Of a stretch of 64,000 nucleotides of DNA, positions 32,701 through 41,988 are shown piece by piece. The notes under the pieces are model-generated. The model was not told the DNA's origin. It made no database searches and saw only the letters and a program-made list of their open reading frames with translations. The translations under genes and the position numbers were made by a program. The stretch comes from a virus, in the IMG/VR virus record IMGVR_UViG_3300024261_000006, positions 62,001-126,000 of that record; one strand, written 5' to 3'. Each line of letters begins with the position of its first letter. Position 1 is the stretch's first letter.

Positions 32701-35214
32701 ATTTCTAAAAAATGATTTTGTATAGTACTTTGACAAAAACTCTCTGTAGTCTTTTGAACTAAAAATGTGATCTTGATCCTCTAGTCTTTCATTAAAAGAA
32801 TCAGAGAAAACTTTGCTTGTATTTTTTACATTTCTATCAAATGATTTTGAAAAATTATTTTTGTAAACTAAACCTTTTGATATAAACTTGCTATTTTCAA
32901 AAGTATCCAAGCTGGTTTCTTCAATATCATCATATAAAAAAGCAAACTCTTCTCCTTGAGAAATTTTACTATTAGCTTTTTTAACAAAATCGTTAAATTT
33001 ATCTATACTTTCTGCGCTTGCAAGATTTCTTCTTGCAATATTGCAGCTAGATGCTATTTTTATTATATAGTCATTAGTGTCACTACTATTAATCGTGGTT
33101 ATATTTTTCAAGTTGTCGCTAGAATTTCTTCCATTGAGAAGCTTTTCGGAAAAAGTTTTAATATACTTTGAGCTTTGTCTATTTTCAGAAAATATTTCTC
33201 TCTCATAAGAAAACTTGTTTAGCTCTTTCTTGCTTAAAAACGAATTACTTGCTAAGAAAACAAAAGAGTCGCTTATGAAATTATCGCTGTTTAAGTCGTT
33301 AGTATAAATATCTGCAATAGATTCATTGTACTCACTTGCCCAAGAACCTGTTTGTAAAGCATCCATCAAGTTTTCTTCTGAAGACAAACCTTTTTCATTG
33401 CTATGTGGGCCTTCAAAGTTATCACTATAAGAACTGTCTATTTCTCTCGTGATGTTGTAATGTTTATGATAGCTTTCAAGAAAACCGCCGGCGAAAGTTA
33501 ACTCATTAGCGGGATAAATATTAGTAAATTTTTTTATATTGTCAAGATATCTATTAGCTAAAGTATTAGCGAACATTTTGTCGAATATAACATTTATCAT
33601 GCTATTTCGAGCTCTAGCAGTAGAATTGTCTTCGCTATCTTTTTTTATTTTTTCTTTAAAAACATTAGTTATTTCCTGCTTGTTTTTTTCATAATTATAA
33701 CTGCTAAAACTTCTAAAAAAACTTGCATCGTCTCCTGTAACTTCTGCAACATTGTTAGCACTGTCTTCCGATCTACTATGGTTTGTTATCCATCTCGTTG
33801 GTAGCTGAATGAATGTTGGTGTAAAGTGATCAAAACTAGATTTAACGTCAAAGAATATATTTTCATAAAGTCTAATACTATTACCAGATTTTATAGTAAA
33901 ACTGAAAATATTGTTATTAAAATTATTTTGTCTTTTAAATTTAGTGCCATAGAAACTACGTTTTTGCGAATAATCAACTTTTACTGGCATTTGATTTTTA
34001 ATAATTAATCTTTTATCTTCTAAGTCATCATCAAATAATGAAATTTTTTGCCCTGATAGTGAAGATTTTAAAATATTTGAGTTGAATGAACTACCATTAA
34101 TACCCAACACATCATAATTATTACCTCTAAACATATCAGAGTTTGGACTCAAATTATAAACTTGAATTATAGGATATCTTTGCATAGCATTTGAATTAAC
34201 TTTAATTCTTTTTGTTTCAAGATCATTATTGCTAATATTGTCAATATTAGGATATAAGCTATACATTGACACACCACAATTTAGCATTAGTTGACCAACT
34301 AGTCTATCTGAGTTTAATATTTCATAATTTAAAAAACTCTCGTCAAATTCTATATTTTTTCTAGATATTTTAAAGCCAGATATTTTTTCATAAAATATCT
34401 TTAAATCATCTACACTTAACAAAGATGTTTCATTAGTTGTTTGTTCATCTAGCAATCTTTCATCGTCGCTGCCAGTAAAAAACAAAGAAGATTCATGAAC
34501 TCCTAGCGTTAAGTTAGATATTTTCCCGTTAATCTTGCTATGCCCAGAAGTAATAAAATTTTCTGCTATATTACCATAGTTAATTTCTTTTTCTAATTTA
34601 TTAGAAAACGTTGTTAAATTGTCAAGATTGTCATATATACTCAGACAATTGTCATAGCTACTACTTGCTAAATCATTGTGAATAGATGGGTCAACAAATT
34701 TAAAAAATCTATCGCATATAGACTCTACTTTGTTAATCATTCCCAGTTTTAATTTTAAAAAAGTTTCATTTTCTATGTCGTCTTGATATAAAAAAGTAAT
34801 GTTTGAATCAAAAGTGCCGGCTTTTGACGATAAATGTATTATTTCGTGTGAAAGTATATTTATTTCTAAATCATTAGTTCTCTTAAGTGACTTAGACAAT
34901 AAAGTGCTTAAGCTAGAAGGAACAAATACTTTGTGATTATCTATGTAAGCATCATACACAGTAGGATGTAGATAAAAGTTTTCATCATTTTCTTCCAGGA
35001 TAGGCTCAGATAATTCTTCTAACGACAAACTTACTTCAAAGTTATTATTTATTATTTTATTATTTGCGTTATATGAATTTATTTCACTTTCAGAAAACAA
35101 ACTACTCAAGTTTTGTGATAACTCGAGACTTGGTGCTAATGAAATATCATTTGATTCTTTTTTAACAATTATTTTATTAGACGAGTTTTTGCTTTGAAAA
35201 AGTTTAATAGTCAT
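29770..35214 (-). CDS. Giant structural protein, 1814 aa
   Basis: The largest protein of the window. Asn, Ser, Asp, Lys, Ile and Phe dominate, with no clear domain, membrane segment or signal peptide. It starts by 4-bp overlap (ATGA type) with the 1134-aa gene and ends against the 541-aa gene. A 12-residue tandem repeat (RFVPDTGEST / RYLPNIGEST) lies near residues 1140-1163. HEIIH near residue 125 is probably coincidental. By size and position it may be a baseplate wedge or long fibre component, but its sequence does not identify it. Confidence 0.85.
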   Translation of the reverse strand: MTIKLFQSKNSSNKIIVKKESNDISLAPSLELSQNLSSLFSESEINSYNANNKIINNNFEVSLSLEELSEPILEENDENFYLHPTVYDAYIDNHKVFVPSSLSTLLSKSLKRTNDLEINILSHEIIHLSSKAGTFDSNITFLYQDDIENETFLKLKLGMINKVESICDRFFKFVDPSIHNDLASSSYDNCLSIYDNLDNLTTFSNKLEKEINYGNIAENFITSGHSKINGKISNLTLGVHESSLFFTGSDDERLLDEQTTNETSLLSVDDLKIFYEKISGFKISRKNIEFDESFLNYEILNSDRLVGQLMLNCGVSMYSLYPNIDNISNNDLETKRIKVNSNAMQRYPIIQVYNLSPNSDMFRGNNYDVLGINGSSFNSNILKSSLSGQKISLFDDDLEDKRLIIKNQMPVKVDYSQKRSFYGTKFKRQNNFNNNIFSFTIKSGNSIRLYENIFFDVKSSFDHFTPTFIQLPTRWITNHSRSEDSANNVAEVTGDDASFFRSFSSYNYEKNKQEITNVFKEKIKKDSEDNSTARARNSMINVIFDKMFANTLANRYLDNIKKFTNIYPANELTFAGGFLESYHKHYNITREIDSSYSDNFEGPHSNEKGLSSEENLMDALQTGSWASEYNESIADIYTNDLNSDNFISDSFVFLASNSFLSKKELNKFSYEREIFSENRQSSKYIKTFSEKLLNGRNSSDNLKNITTINSSDTNDYIIKIASSCNIARRNLASAESIDKFNDFVKKANSKISQGEEFAFLYDDIEETSLDTFENSKFISKGLVYKNNFSKSFDRNVKNTSKVFSDSFNERLEDQDHIFSSKDYREFLSKYYTKSFFRNKKSLLLRMIRDNIDIFSTNNSFYTNKEYFAFDILLATSLSNESNLDKNSNIENVKLILKNAIMNMSGVDQQVSFLKSQPVDNISFFNKNIKNNLASNSKEYELSKFLKKEFKKESIDKVISSIFNKDTIKNQENFIIRTTAKKDLTVEDFSMTKQSINIKNSENSDSAGEFKNIPGYLCTLKFPFIVKKHDFFKDNVLGKIKSAMYMSDILFGDDDNSYTSFYREYLKILTKSAYNHDIFFDENNTGIVFYKSEGDEKIIGGYSFNDDLIQKGIIANLSYFDFDFTENSGSFIELAEFFKSTLLRFVPDTGESTLFRYLPNIGESTLEELGFKIDLNTGSWDNLVLENNEKILSAYTSNNFKIPYSYFYLASTPGTFSNKITSFAEDVLKVFKVDFSKMNNIGDIDSFVDNNSFYVRLLQDSLEAFSSMFVESYNIFNNLLVDEIKINLEDKDEEKSKAFFNNIENFYSFDNTSIRNKIVDDLKKIYNDNIASQGNFKYQDKELETSLITDLDDSNLKVYTGRYVKLKEVMRVLSNSDISESICHDLIHGYFLNFENNLINAGENTLELDQSMDFISNELDNISLDIFDNFNNLIGNEFYQNKISKDLQEIIYYKNIYNETFIRNNTFNTIAEKYDEGNVFNHRKLLASNMFKKASDGCGVISRDISSYDTFGVSTSGIALRREIESNKKIDIIRLPIDYELLSKIGERGILEISILPINVKYPEIEYDELKYYYTPFLTDVTSNFFSDSGISTGNYLGFYNDAQKISNRYSVVDKRTALNEVKNVLNDSLSRSAEISGSLRAEKVEKVARKLVDDSIMSSAIKSINYVSQKHLDENVKLSSEDTENLISGQTISMTSSLTEDDLVKIFDTYSINEFEFISDDRNYFNLDSNKNILENNDFYKKFLIEVDKDIASTEMIKCLLPSVFYDIHNIKINRDDFKINDSEEVIEYRYGSNVLEDENVDKCFTYYVGVRIL
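31726..31797 (-). repeat. 36-nt tandem repeat inside the 1814-aa gene
   Basis: Two adjacent 36-nt units (31726-31761 and 31762-31797) share most positions, including GACTCACCG and AATAATGT. They encode 12-residue copies of the type L-R-F/Y-V/L-P-D/N-T/I-GEST. The divergence indicates an old in-frame duplication. Confidence 0.8.
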
Positions 35215-38200
35215 TGTCTAGTACTTCCTTTATATATTATGCTTGGCTTATAAATAACCTTGCTGCTATCAACTACATCTAAATTCAAGTAGTTTCTTTG
35301 AAAAGAAGGAGAATTTAATCTAATATACTCTTTCATTTGCAAATCAGGCTCAACCGGTACATTGCACAACATTATATTTCGCTTTCCATTAATAGTTAAA
35401 ATTATATAAATTCTAAGTATAATATTTTTAACTATTAATGATGGATATGACTCAGAAGTATTATCTCTTCTTCTCGAAAGTCGCTTTCCAATTAAACTGG
35501 CAACAGAATCATAATAGTCGTTACTTGAAAACTTTTCAAAATATTCATTTTCTCTAATTATGTCACAGTGTATTGAGTCATCATGCATATTTACTGTAAT
35601 CGGTAAAGAATTTTCTTCTTCTTCTTTGAATAAAAATATACAACTGCTATCATCATCACTTTCTAAGATTGTAAACCCTCGCCTTTCAATATCATTGATA
35701 TTGAAAGTGGGGTTAGGTAAAGAGTTTTTGAATTTATACTCTAGCTTACAGTAAGATTTTAATATAGTTGAGTTTTCATATCTTCTAAAACTCCTTATTA
35801 GCCTAGATATATTGTTCCCTCTTATCTCTAAAAGCTTTTCGTTTTTTACTTCTTTTATAATTGAAAAGTTTCTATTTACATTGCTTAATTTAATGTTTGA
35901 AGAAAAAACTTGAACATTTTCAAAATTGAAGTCATTCAAACGTGAAATGTCAGATGTAAATATATTGTCTTCAACAGGCAGTTGATTAACATTATTGCTT
36001 CTCAATGAAACAAAGTCTTGTATTTGAGAAATTGCTTCGCTTTTATAATCAGTTGTGTCTAAAATATCAGATTGTCTATATATTTCTTCAAACATAGATG
36101 ACTTGTTTTCAAAAAACGAATCACTAAACATAGCTTCTGTTAGTCGTATAGTTCTTGACATTTCAAAATTGTTATTATTAAAAGTTATAAAATCAATTAA
36201 GTTTTCTCTACTTTGATCAATGTTAGTATCTTCACCAAAGTTCACTACAGTATTATTTTCCAATACAGCAAAATCTAAAAGTACTTCATATTTAGCATTA
36301 AACTCATCGGTTATTTGTGAAAGTCTTTCAAGAGAATTTACATTTATTAATATGTCATATATATTTTTTATCGTACTGTTTCTTGATATACTTTGTCTAA
36401 TATTGAAATCAGATATTTTTAGACTTGATGTATTAAGTTTGCAGTTTAAAGAATCATCAATATCTTTACATAGATCGCTTAATAAGTAATAGCCACTTTT
36501 TCTATTTAGCTCTAGATTGTTTATTTTAATTGATTTTGTTACCTTGACTAAGGTATTGTTAATAATTTCGTTTAATCTTTCTTTTTCTGATTCATTAGTT
36601 GATGTCGAAAAGTAACCTATTTTTTTAAAACTAATATCACCCGATAGTTTTCCTATGCTTAATACAAAAGTATCATCTGGGTCAATATTGTTTATTATTA
36701 TATCATAAGGGTAGTTTTTAAAGTTAGATTTTGGATTTATTAAATCACCAATTTTTGAAGCGCAATCTTCAAAAACATTTGTCACTAAAGAGTCAATATT
36801 ATGAATTTTAGACTTAAATATTCCAATAGAAATAGGATTAGGCGAAATATCAGAATGAAATAATAACTCACATTCTTTTATAAGATCTCTTTCAACGCTA
36901 GGATTTCTAATGTAAACTATTGCAGTATTGTTTTCAAAAAATATATTATCTAAACTCAAAAGTCTTGATGACAACTTGTTGTTATCTGTTAAATTTTCAT
37001 CAAAGTAAAAGTTTTCTATTCCTACGATAGGCTCACCTGTTAAATTAAAAAAGTTAAAAGATATTGCGTTTTGCAAAATTTGCTCTCTTAAATAATTCTC
37101 TGTATTAAGATTAATTTTTATTTTGTAAATATTTTCTATTACGTTTATATCAATTTTTTCAATTTCTACGTTAATGACGTTGCCTGAACTTATGTCTTTT
37201 TCAAACTTATAGAATAAAATATCGTTATAAATTTGATTTATAGATTCTTTGTCAATAATGCTTTCATTAAAGATGTTAATATCTTTGTTTTCTAGAATTA
37301 CGTTAAAGCTATAAGCAACATTTAAGAAGCTTAAATTATTGTTGTCTATATAGTTTTTTGATTCTATGACAAAATCTACAAAATCTGTATTTCCCAATAG
37401 AGCAATAGAAAAGTCTCTTTGAGATGTACTGTCTACAAGACTATTTGAGCCAGAAGTAAATGTTTTTACTTTAAAATTTTTGTTTATCAAGTCAGAGCTT
37501 AAAGTTACATCAATACTTTCTATATTTGAAAAATTGAAAAAGATACTGTTAAGTCTAGAATTACTATAGCTTAGTATTGGTCCATTTACAGGTATATTGT
37601 TGCTTATATTTGTTTGTATAGGTAAAGAATAAGGTCGAAATTCCATTAAAAAATCTTCAGCAAAAAAACTCAATCTATTTTCAAGCATTAGAGATTTTTC
37701 TATTTCTGAATTTGTACTATTACTATATCTGTCTATCGCAATAGATTTAATTTCTAGCTTATCTACAACTTCGCCTTTCTTATTTAAAGCATATACTTTT
37801 ATTTTCATTCCAAAACAAACATGGAAATTATCAGATTCTTTTCCACTAAATAGTTCTCTTATGTCTTTGTTTTCATCTTTGTCTAAGTCTATGCTAGGTT
37901 CTGTTGTATTTCCCACCTCACCAGCATCAGCGCTGTTAGCGATTCTATTTCTTGTCCATGCATCAAGTTCTCTTGATCCCCTGTCTAGTCTCCTACTTAA
38001 ACCTTCTGTGTCTAAAGTTACTGTGAGATCTGGAAGTGTCAATGCATCTCCCGATCGATATTTTACTTGTCTTGGATTTGATTTAGGTGATGATTTAGGT
38101 GATGATATAGGTGTCATTATGGGTGTCATAGACTCAGAATTTAAAGTACATGTTTTTTGCTTTATCAAGTCAATACTAGATCTACAAGCTACTGTAATAT

Positions 38201-38615
38201 CTTCGCTATCATTGTTTGAAAAATTTATTGGTGTAGCATCTTCTAGAAAAATTTCTTGACCAAATGTTGATGCTATGTTTTTTGAATAAATTGTTCTATA
38301 AAGTCTGTTAGATGAAGAAAATTCTTCTATATCTTTTTCATCGAAATAATTTAAATTCTTAGATTTAGAATTGACGTACAGAGGTTTAGCACTTTTTTTA
38401 AAACCTTCGTTTTCTTTGCTTTCTAACATAGATACAGTAGTGTAATTTTGTATGAATGTATCCGGAATGTAAGAAACAATCAAGCTTTCAACATCAAAAA
38501 ATTCAGCTGAAGGTTTGTGTATTTCTATAGGTAAATAAAAAACATTGCCGCTTTTAAAAGCATCTTCTTTTTTAATATTTTTTATTACTTGACCTTTTAT
38601 TGCTTTTTTTAACAT
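35211..38615 (-). CDS. Giant structural protein, 1134 aa
   Basis: Asn/Ser/Ile-rich, predicted mostly beta with short helices. A Pro/Ser hinge with small repeats (MTPIMTPISSPKSSPKSNP) at about residues 162-181 separates an N-terminal domain of about 160 aa from the rest; a Gly/Arg/Asp linker (LSRRLDRGSRELDAWTRNR) follows. No family or catalytic motif recognised. It is translationally coupled at both ends (1-bp overlap with the 344-aa gene, 4-bp with the 1814-aa gene), implying a common complex. Probable baseplate or tail-tip protein. Confidence 0.83.
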   Translation of the reverse strand: MLKKAIKGQVIKNIKKEDAFKSGNVFYLPIEIHKPSAEFFDVESLIVSYIPDTFIQNYTTVSMLESKENEGFKKSAKPLYVNSKSKNLNYFDEKDIEEFSSSNRLYRTIYSKNIASTFGQEIFLEDATPINFSNNDSEDITVACRSSIDLIKQKTCTLNSESMTPIMTPISSPKSSPKSNPRQVKYRSGDALTLPDLTVTLDTEGLSRRLDRGSRELDAWTRNRIANSADAGEVGNTTEPSIDLDKDENKDIRELFSGKESDNFHVCFGMKIKVYALNKKGEVVDKLEIKSIAIDRYSNSTNSEIEKSLMLENRLSFFAEDFLMEFRPYSLPIQTNISNNIPVNGPILSYSNSRLNSIFFNFSNIESIDVTLSSDLINKNFKVKTFTSGSNSLVDSTSQRDFSIALLGNTDFVDFVIESKNYIDNNNLSFLNVAYSFNVILENKDINIFNESIIDKESINQIYNDILFYKFEKDISSGNVINVEIEKIDINVIENIYKIKINLNTENYLREQILQNAISFNFFNLTGEPIVGIENFYFDENLTDNNKLSSRLLSLDNIFFENNTAIVYIRNPSVERDLIKECELLFHSDISPNPISIGIFKSKIHNIDSLVTNVFEDCASKIGDLINPKSNFKNYPYDIIINNIDPDDTFVLSIGKLSGDISFKKIGYFSTSTNESEKERLNEIINNTLVKVTKSIKINNLELNRKSGYYLLSDLCKDIDDSLNCKLNTSSLKISDFNIRQSISRNSTIKNIYDILINVNSLERLSQITDEFNAKYEVLLDFAVLENNTVVNFGEDTNIDQSRENLIDFITFNNNNFEMSRTIRLTEAMFSDSFFENKSSMFEEIYRQSDILDTTDYKSEAISQIQDFVSLRSNNVNQLPVEDNIFTSDISRLNDFNFENVQVFSSNIKLSNVNRNFSIIKEVKNEKLLEIRGNNISRLIRSFRRYENSTILKSYCKLEYKFKNSLPNPTFNINDIERRGFTILESDDDSSCIFLFKEEEENSLPITVNMHDDSIHCDIIRENEYFEKFSSNDYYDSVASLIGKRLSRRRDNTSESYPSLIVKNIILRIYIILTINGKRNIMLCNVPVEPDLQMKEYIRLNSPSFQRNYLNLDVVDSSKVIYKPSIIYKGSTRQ
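38073..38132 (-). repeat. Short degenerate tandem repeats encoding a Pro/Ser hinge
   Basis: Units related to GATGATTTAGGT and GGTGTCAT recur several times over 60 bp. On the coding strand they give alternating TPIM/TPIS and SSPK/SNPK peptides, a likely flexible linker formed by slippage. Confidence 0.6.
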
Positions 38616-39649
38616 TATTCAATCACCAACGTAAATAAATTAACAAAATAGTAATCATTAGATAAATCAACTATAGTTGTATTGTTTTCTAAGTTAAAAG
38701 ATTCTTTAACAACTTCTTTTTTAATAAACTTTCCAATCAAGAAAACTTTTACAAATTTTTGATTGAATTTATCAAATATTCTACCTAGATTTATAAAAGG
38801 TAGTTTACTTAAATTATTATCTTTTATTTTGTGCATTTCAAACACATAATTGTCATTTGCTCTAGAGAAAGAATTATCAAGATTATAATCTAAATAGAAT
38901 AACTTGTCTCTATTTTTTGAAAGTAAGTTAACTACCTTAGCTATGGCATCTTCTCTTTCATCACCTATAAATATTTCATTTTTAAAATCTAGTGTTTTGT
39001 AGATGAAATGTATAGGATTTCTAGGTGAGCTGTCTGTAACAAATCCATCCTCGCTTTGTGATCCTAAAATATTTCCTTGTGAATCTATAGGGTCTAACCT
39101 CTTGAACTTTAAATAATTAGAAAATCTATAGTCTTTTTTTACTTCTGGTAAATTTTCTACGTTTTCTTTTAGATAATGCACAGTTGGATATTTCCTAGAA
39201 TAAGTTTCGTCTATAAAATCAAACGAATCAGGTAAATCAGAGCTTTCTAGTGTTAAACTGTTATTATCTAAGTTTTTGTTTGCAAGAACCCTGTCAGAAA
39301 TATATTCGCTAGATGAAAAATTTTCTGCAAATGTTTTTTGTGTCCTTGTAAAGTTGAAAATTGAATCATTTTCATAATTGTCGTATATAGCTTCGTTACT
39401 CAAGTAAAATTCTGGATTGTAGTACATCCCGGGATCTGTAGAAACCTCAGTAGGTAAATAAAAAAATTCTGACTCTGGAATGTTAGGTATTAATGAATCT
39501 AAAACAGATAGCTCTTTGTTATAGACTATTGAACTATCTGTAAATGCATAATACTTAAATCTAATATCACCTGTAGATAATTGACTTCTACCATGTTCAG
39601 TTAATTTGTAGTCTATTAACCTTTTTTTCTTATCTAAAAATCCTGCCAT
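38615..39649 (-). CDS. Structural protein with degenerate LTxxGRxxLS module, 344 aa
   Basis: The N-terminus (MAGFLDKKKRLIDYKLTEHGRSQLSTGDIRFKYYAF) matches the pattern opening the 249-aa protein at 27350-28099, so the two are paralogous at least there. The remainder is Asp/Asn/Ser/Phe-rich and unrecognised; near residues 215-265 are SPRNPIHFIYKTLDFKNE and a charged stretch. It has its own 68-bp AT-rich leader with an AGGACT site. It shares one base with the 1134-aa gene downstream. Probable tail/baseplate component. Confidence 0.82.
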   Translation of the reverse strand: MAGFLDKKKRLIDYKLTEHGRSQLSTGDIRFKYYAFTDSSIVYNKELSVLDSLIPNIPESEFFYLPTEVSTDPGMYYNPEFYLSNEAIYDNYENDSIFNFTRTQKTFAENFSSSEYISDRVLANKNLDNNSLTLESSDLPDSFDFIDETYSRKYPTVHYLKENVENLPEVKKDYRFSNYLKFKRLDPIDSQGNILGSQSEDGFVTDSSPRNPIHFIYKTLDFKNEIFIGDEREDAIAKVVNLLSKNRDKLFYLDYNLDNSFSRANDNYVFEMHKIKDNNLSKLPFINLGRIFDKFNQKFVKVFLIGKFIKKEVVKESFNLENNTTIVDLSNDYYFVNLFTLVIE

Positions 39650-39717
39650 TTAAAAGTCCTAGTTTTATCTTAGTATATCTAAATATTAAATCTAATTAAA
39701 TTCTTTGAACTAATTTA

Positions 39718-41988
39718 CTATTCTTTAAATGTAACATCTAATATAGAATACTTGTTGCTATTATAAGACTTTGTTGATGTTATTTCATTAAAAGAACTAT
39801 CTCTAAACTTTTTAATAACAGTATAATATAATTTGTTTAAAGCCAAATCTTTGAATGGTGAAAATCTATTATAATTTAGTCTATTACTAGGGTTTCCAGA
39901 CTTAAAATAACTCAAATATTGATTAGTATAGTCTTTACTACCTTCCGGAAGTGTGTCTAAGTTTTCTTCGTTTTCATCACTTGCTTTTTTAAAATTTGTA
40001 AAAGTTTTTGCTGCAATTGTTGCAAGTGTAGTACCACTAATATTTTGTTTTTCAAAAACTGCTCCTGAGTTAACATTATCGAGGGTAAACGTATACTCTG
40101 TAGGACCTCCCGGGAAGAGTGGAGCAATCAAATTGATTGTGCGGGTAATTTTTTTATCATAATAAGCACCTTTGTTCAGGTAAATATTGTTCATTCCAAC
40201 TTCATCTGTGTTACTTACGCTGTCAAAATAATTTATTTTTTTATAAGAATTATTTTTGAAAGTAACTCTGTTTGTTTTTGTTTTCTTTTCTTTTTGATAA
40301 TAATTCCCTATCAGAGAAACTTCGACTATATCGTTTAATAAATAAACATCTCTACCTACTTTATTGTTACTTAAAAGCTTCATAGAGGGATTAAAACTAA
40401 ACCCTAAAATAAGTTCATCTGATGGTAAAAGAACGTAATGATTAGTCTTACTAGAATTTTTGCTAATGCTAAGTTCTTTACTCGCATCATCAGTTGATGT
40501 TGTTATATCATGAGAAATTGTATAGTCTGATTTTTCTGATCTTTCTGTATTATACTCTGTTCCAGTTCTATTAACATACTTTGAAAATGGATAGATGTTA
40601 AAACTGCTAAAACTCTCAATTTTTTCATTATATGAAGGAGTTTTTATGTCACCTATAACTTCTATAGTTTTGTCGTAGTTGCACTTTGCAAAAAAAGCTG
40701 CATCTGAAGGTTTTGATGAATCTTCATGGATATAGTCCGAATTATTTCTTATGCTTTCTATGTCTATATTCATTGCAGATTCATCAGTACCGCCAGAAGC
40801 AAAATTTACTATACTTAAATAAGATATTAATTCTCTTTGTGAAGAAGAAAGTTCGCTATAAGTGTTATTTGAATCATGTGTATCTTTTAGACTTATACTT
40901 TCGCTAGAATTGCCAGTATTTTGTATGCTAGAAAAAGCTGGAAATTCATCTACACTGTAAGTGATTGATTCTGTATTATGATTATAAACACCACTTCCAG
41001 AAACTTGTGTAACTGTAAAATAGTCAAAGCTCCCAGAGTCTAAACTAAGATTAGTAAAAGAATTCTTATTTAAATTCTTTCTTTGATTGATTATGAAAAA
41101 ATTCAATGAGTTAAGAATAGAAAGACTGAGATTTGAATCAGTTTCAGCTCTACTAGAACCTTTAAACTTTATTTTTATTTTTTCCAACAAAAAAGGTTTA
41201 GTTATATACTTGCTTGCTTTTAGTAAATGTCTATCTAGACCTTGATATCTATCATCAAAAGGAAAGCCGAAAGTATTAATAGGATAGCCTAAAGATTGAT
41301 TGCTTATTTTGTTTGTTTTCGATGTATTGATTGAATTAAATGCTATAGGAGATTCTTTAAAATCTGTTATTGAATTATAATAGTTCTTTTCTATGTCACC
41401 TAAATAGTCCCATTTTTTGTCTGCAAAATTATAATATACAGTTGGAGCATTAATACAGTTATAATTTGTATTGTCAAGGTTTACAGCTTGATTACTATTA
41501 CTGTCTTTATTAAAAGAAAGTCTACAAGGCTCAGAAAAACTTAGATTTATTCTTATTTCTTTTTCGTTATTACTTAACTCATCTCTACTTAGTATTGTAG
41601 AATCATTAAACAAGCTTTCATTGTCATCTATGTAATTTTCTTTTAAAAACATATTATAGTGTGTTGAAGTAACTATTTTATTAATCTTATTAGAAGTATC
41701 AAACTCATTAGGTGAATGCAATATCTTGTTATTTAATTTATATACTTCTTCAACAGGAAATGTATTGTTTACTGTTTTTTCTATAAAGTCAACAGTATTA
41801 TTGTCATTATATGGCAAAGAGTTTATATGTTTGCCTAGGTTATTATGATAAAAGCTGTCTTTGAAAAAAGACTTATATTCATTTTCTTTTTTAATTGCAC
41901 TTTTTAAAGATCTAGTTAATATACCTGACTTTTTAATAAAGCTACCATCACTTGACTTGTAAATTTGTTTCGTTCTTATTTTCGGCAT
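39718..41988 (-). CDS. Structural protein, 756 aa
   Basis: Asn/Ser/Thr-rich. A central region (NTFGFPFDDRYQGLDRHLLKASKYITKPFLLEKIKIKFKG, about 240-280) looks like a structured core, and the C-terminal part is beta-rich (TRTINLIAPLFPGGPTEYTFTLDNV). No family or enzyme motif recognised. It begins with a 1-bp overlap with the 345-aa gene, and a 68-bp gap follows it, one of the few breaks in the block. Assigned as structural from composition, coupling and position only. Confidence 0.82.
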   Translation of the reverse strand: MPKIRTKQIYKSSDGSFIKKSGILTRSLKSAIKKENEYKSFFKDSFYHNNLGKHINSLPYNDNNTVDFIEKTVNNTFPVEEVYKLNNKILHSPNEFDTSNKINKIVTSTHYNMFLKENYIDDNESLFNDSTILSRDELSNNEKEIRINLSFSEPCRLSFNKDSNSNQAVNLDNTNYNCINAPTVYYNFADKKWDYLGDIEKNYYNSITDFKESPIAFNSINTSKTNKISNQSLGYPINTFGFPFDDRYQGLDRHLLKASKYITKPFLLEKIKIKFKGSSRAETDSNLSLSILNSLNFFIINQRKNLNKNSFTNLSLDSGSFDYFTVTQVSGSGVYNHNTESITYSVDEFPAFSSIQNTGNSSESISLKDTHDSNNTYSELSSSQRELISYLSIVNFASGGTDESAMNIDIESIRNNSDYIHEDSSKPSDAAFFAKCNYDKTIEVIGDIKTPSYNEKIESFSSFNIYPFSKYVNRTGTEYNTERSEKSDYTISHDITTSTDDASKELSISKNSSKTNHYVLLPSDELILGFSFNPSMKLLSNNKVGRDVYLLNDIVEVSLIGNYYQKEKKTKTNRVTFKNNSYKKINYFDSVSNTDEVGMNNIYLNKGAYYDKKITRTINLIAPLFPGGPTEYTFTLDNVNSGAVFEKQNISGTTLATIAAKTFTNFKKASDENEENLDTLPEGSKDYTNQYLSYFKSGNPSNRLNYNRFSPFKDLALNKLYYTVIKKFRDSSFNEITSTKSYNSNKYSILDVTFKE

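Noticed and set aside
34820-34850. HEIIH (HExxH-like) in the 1814-aa structural protein
   Set aside because: No downstream third ligand, no zincin-like sequence context, and the protein is a huge low-complexity structural chain; one HExxH match is expected by chance.
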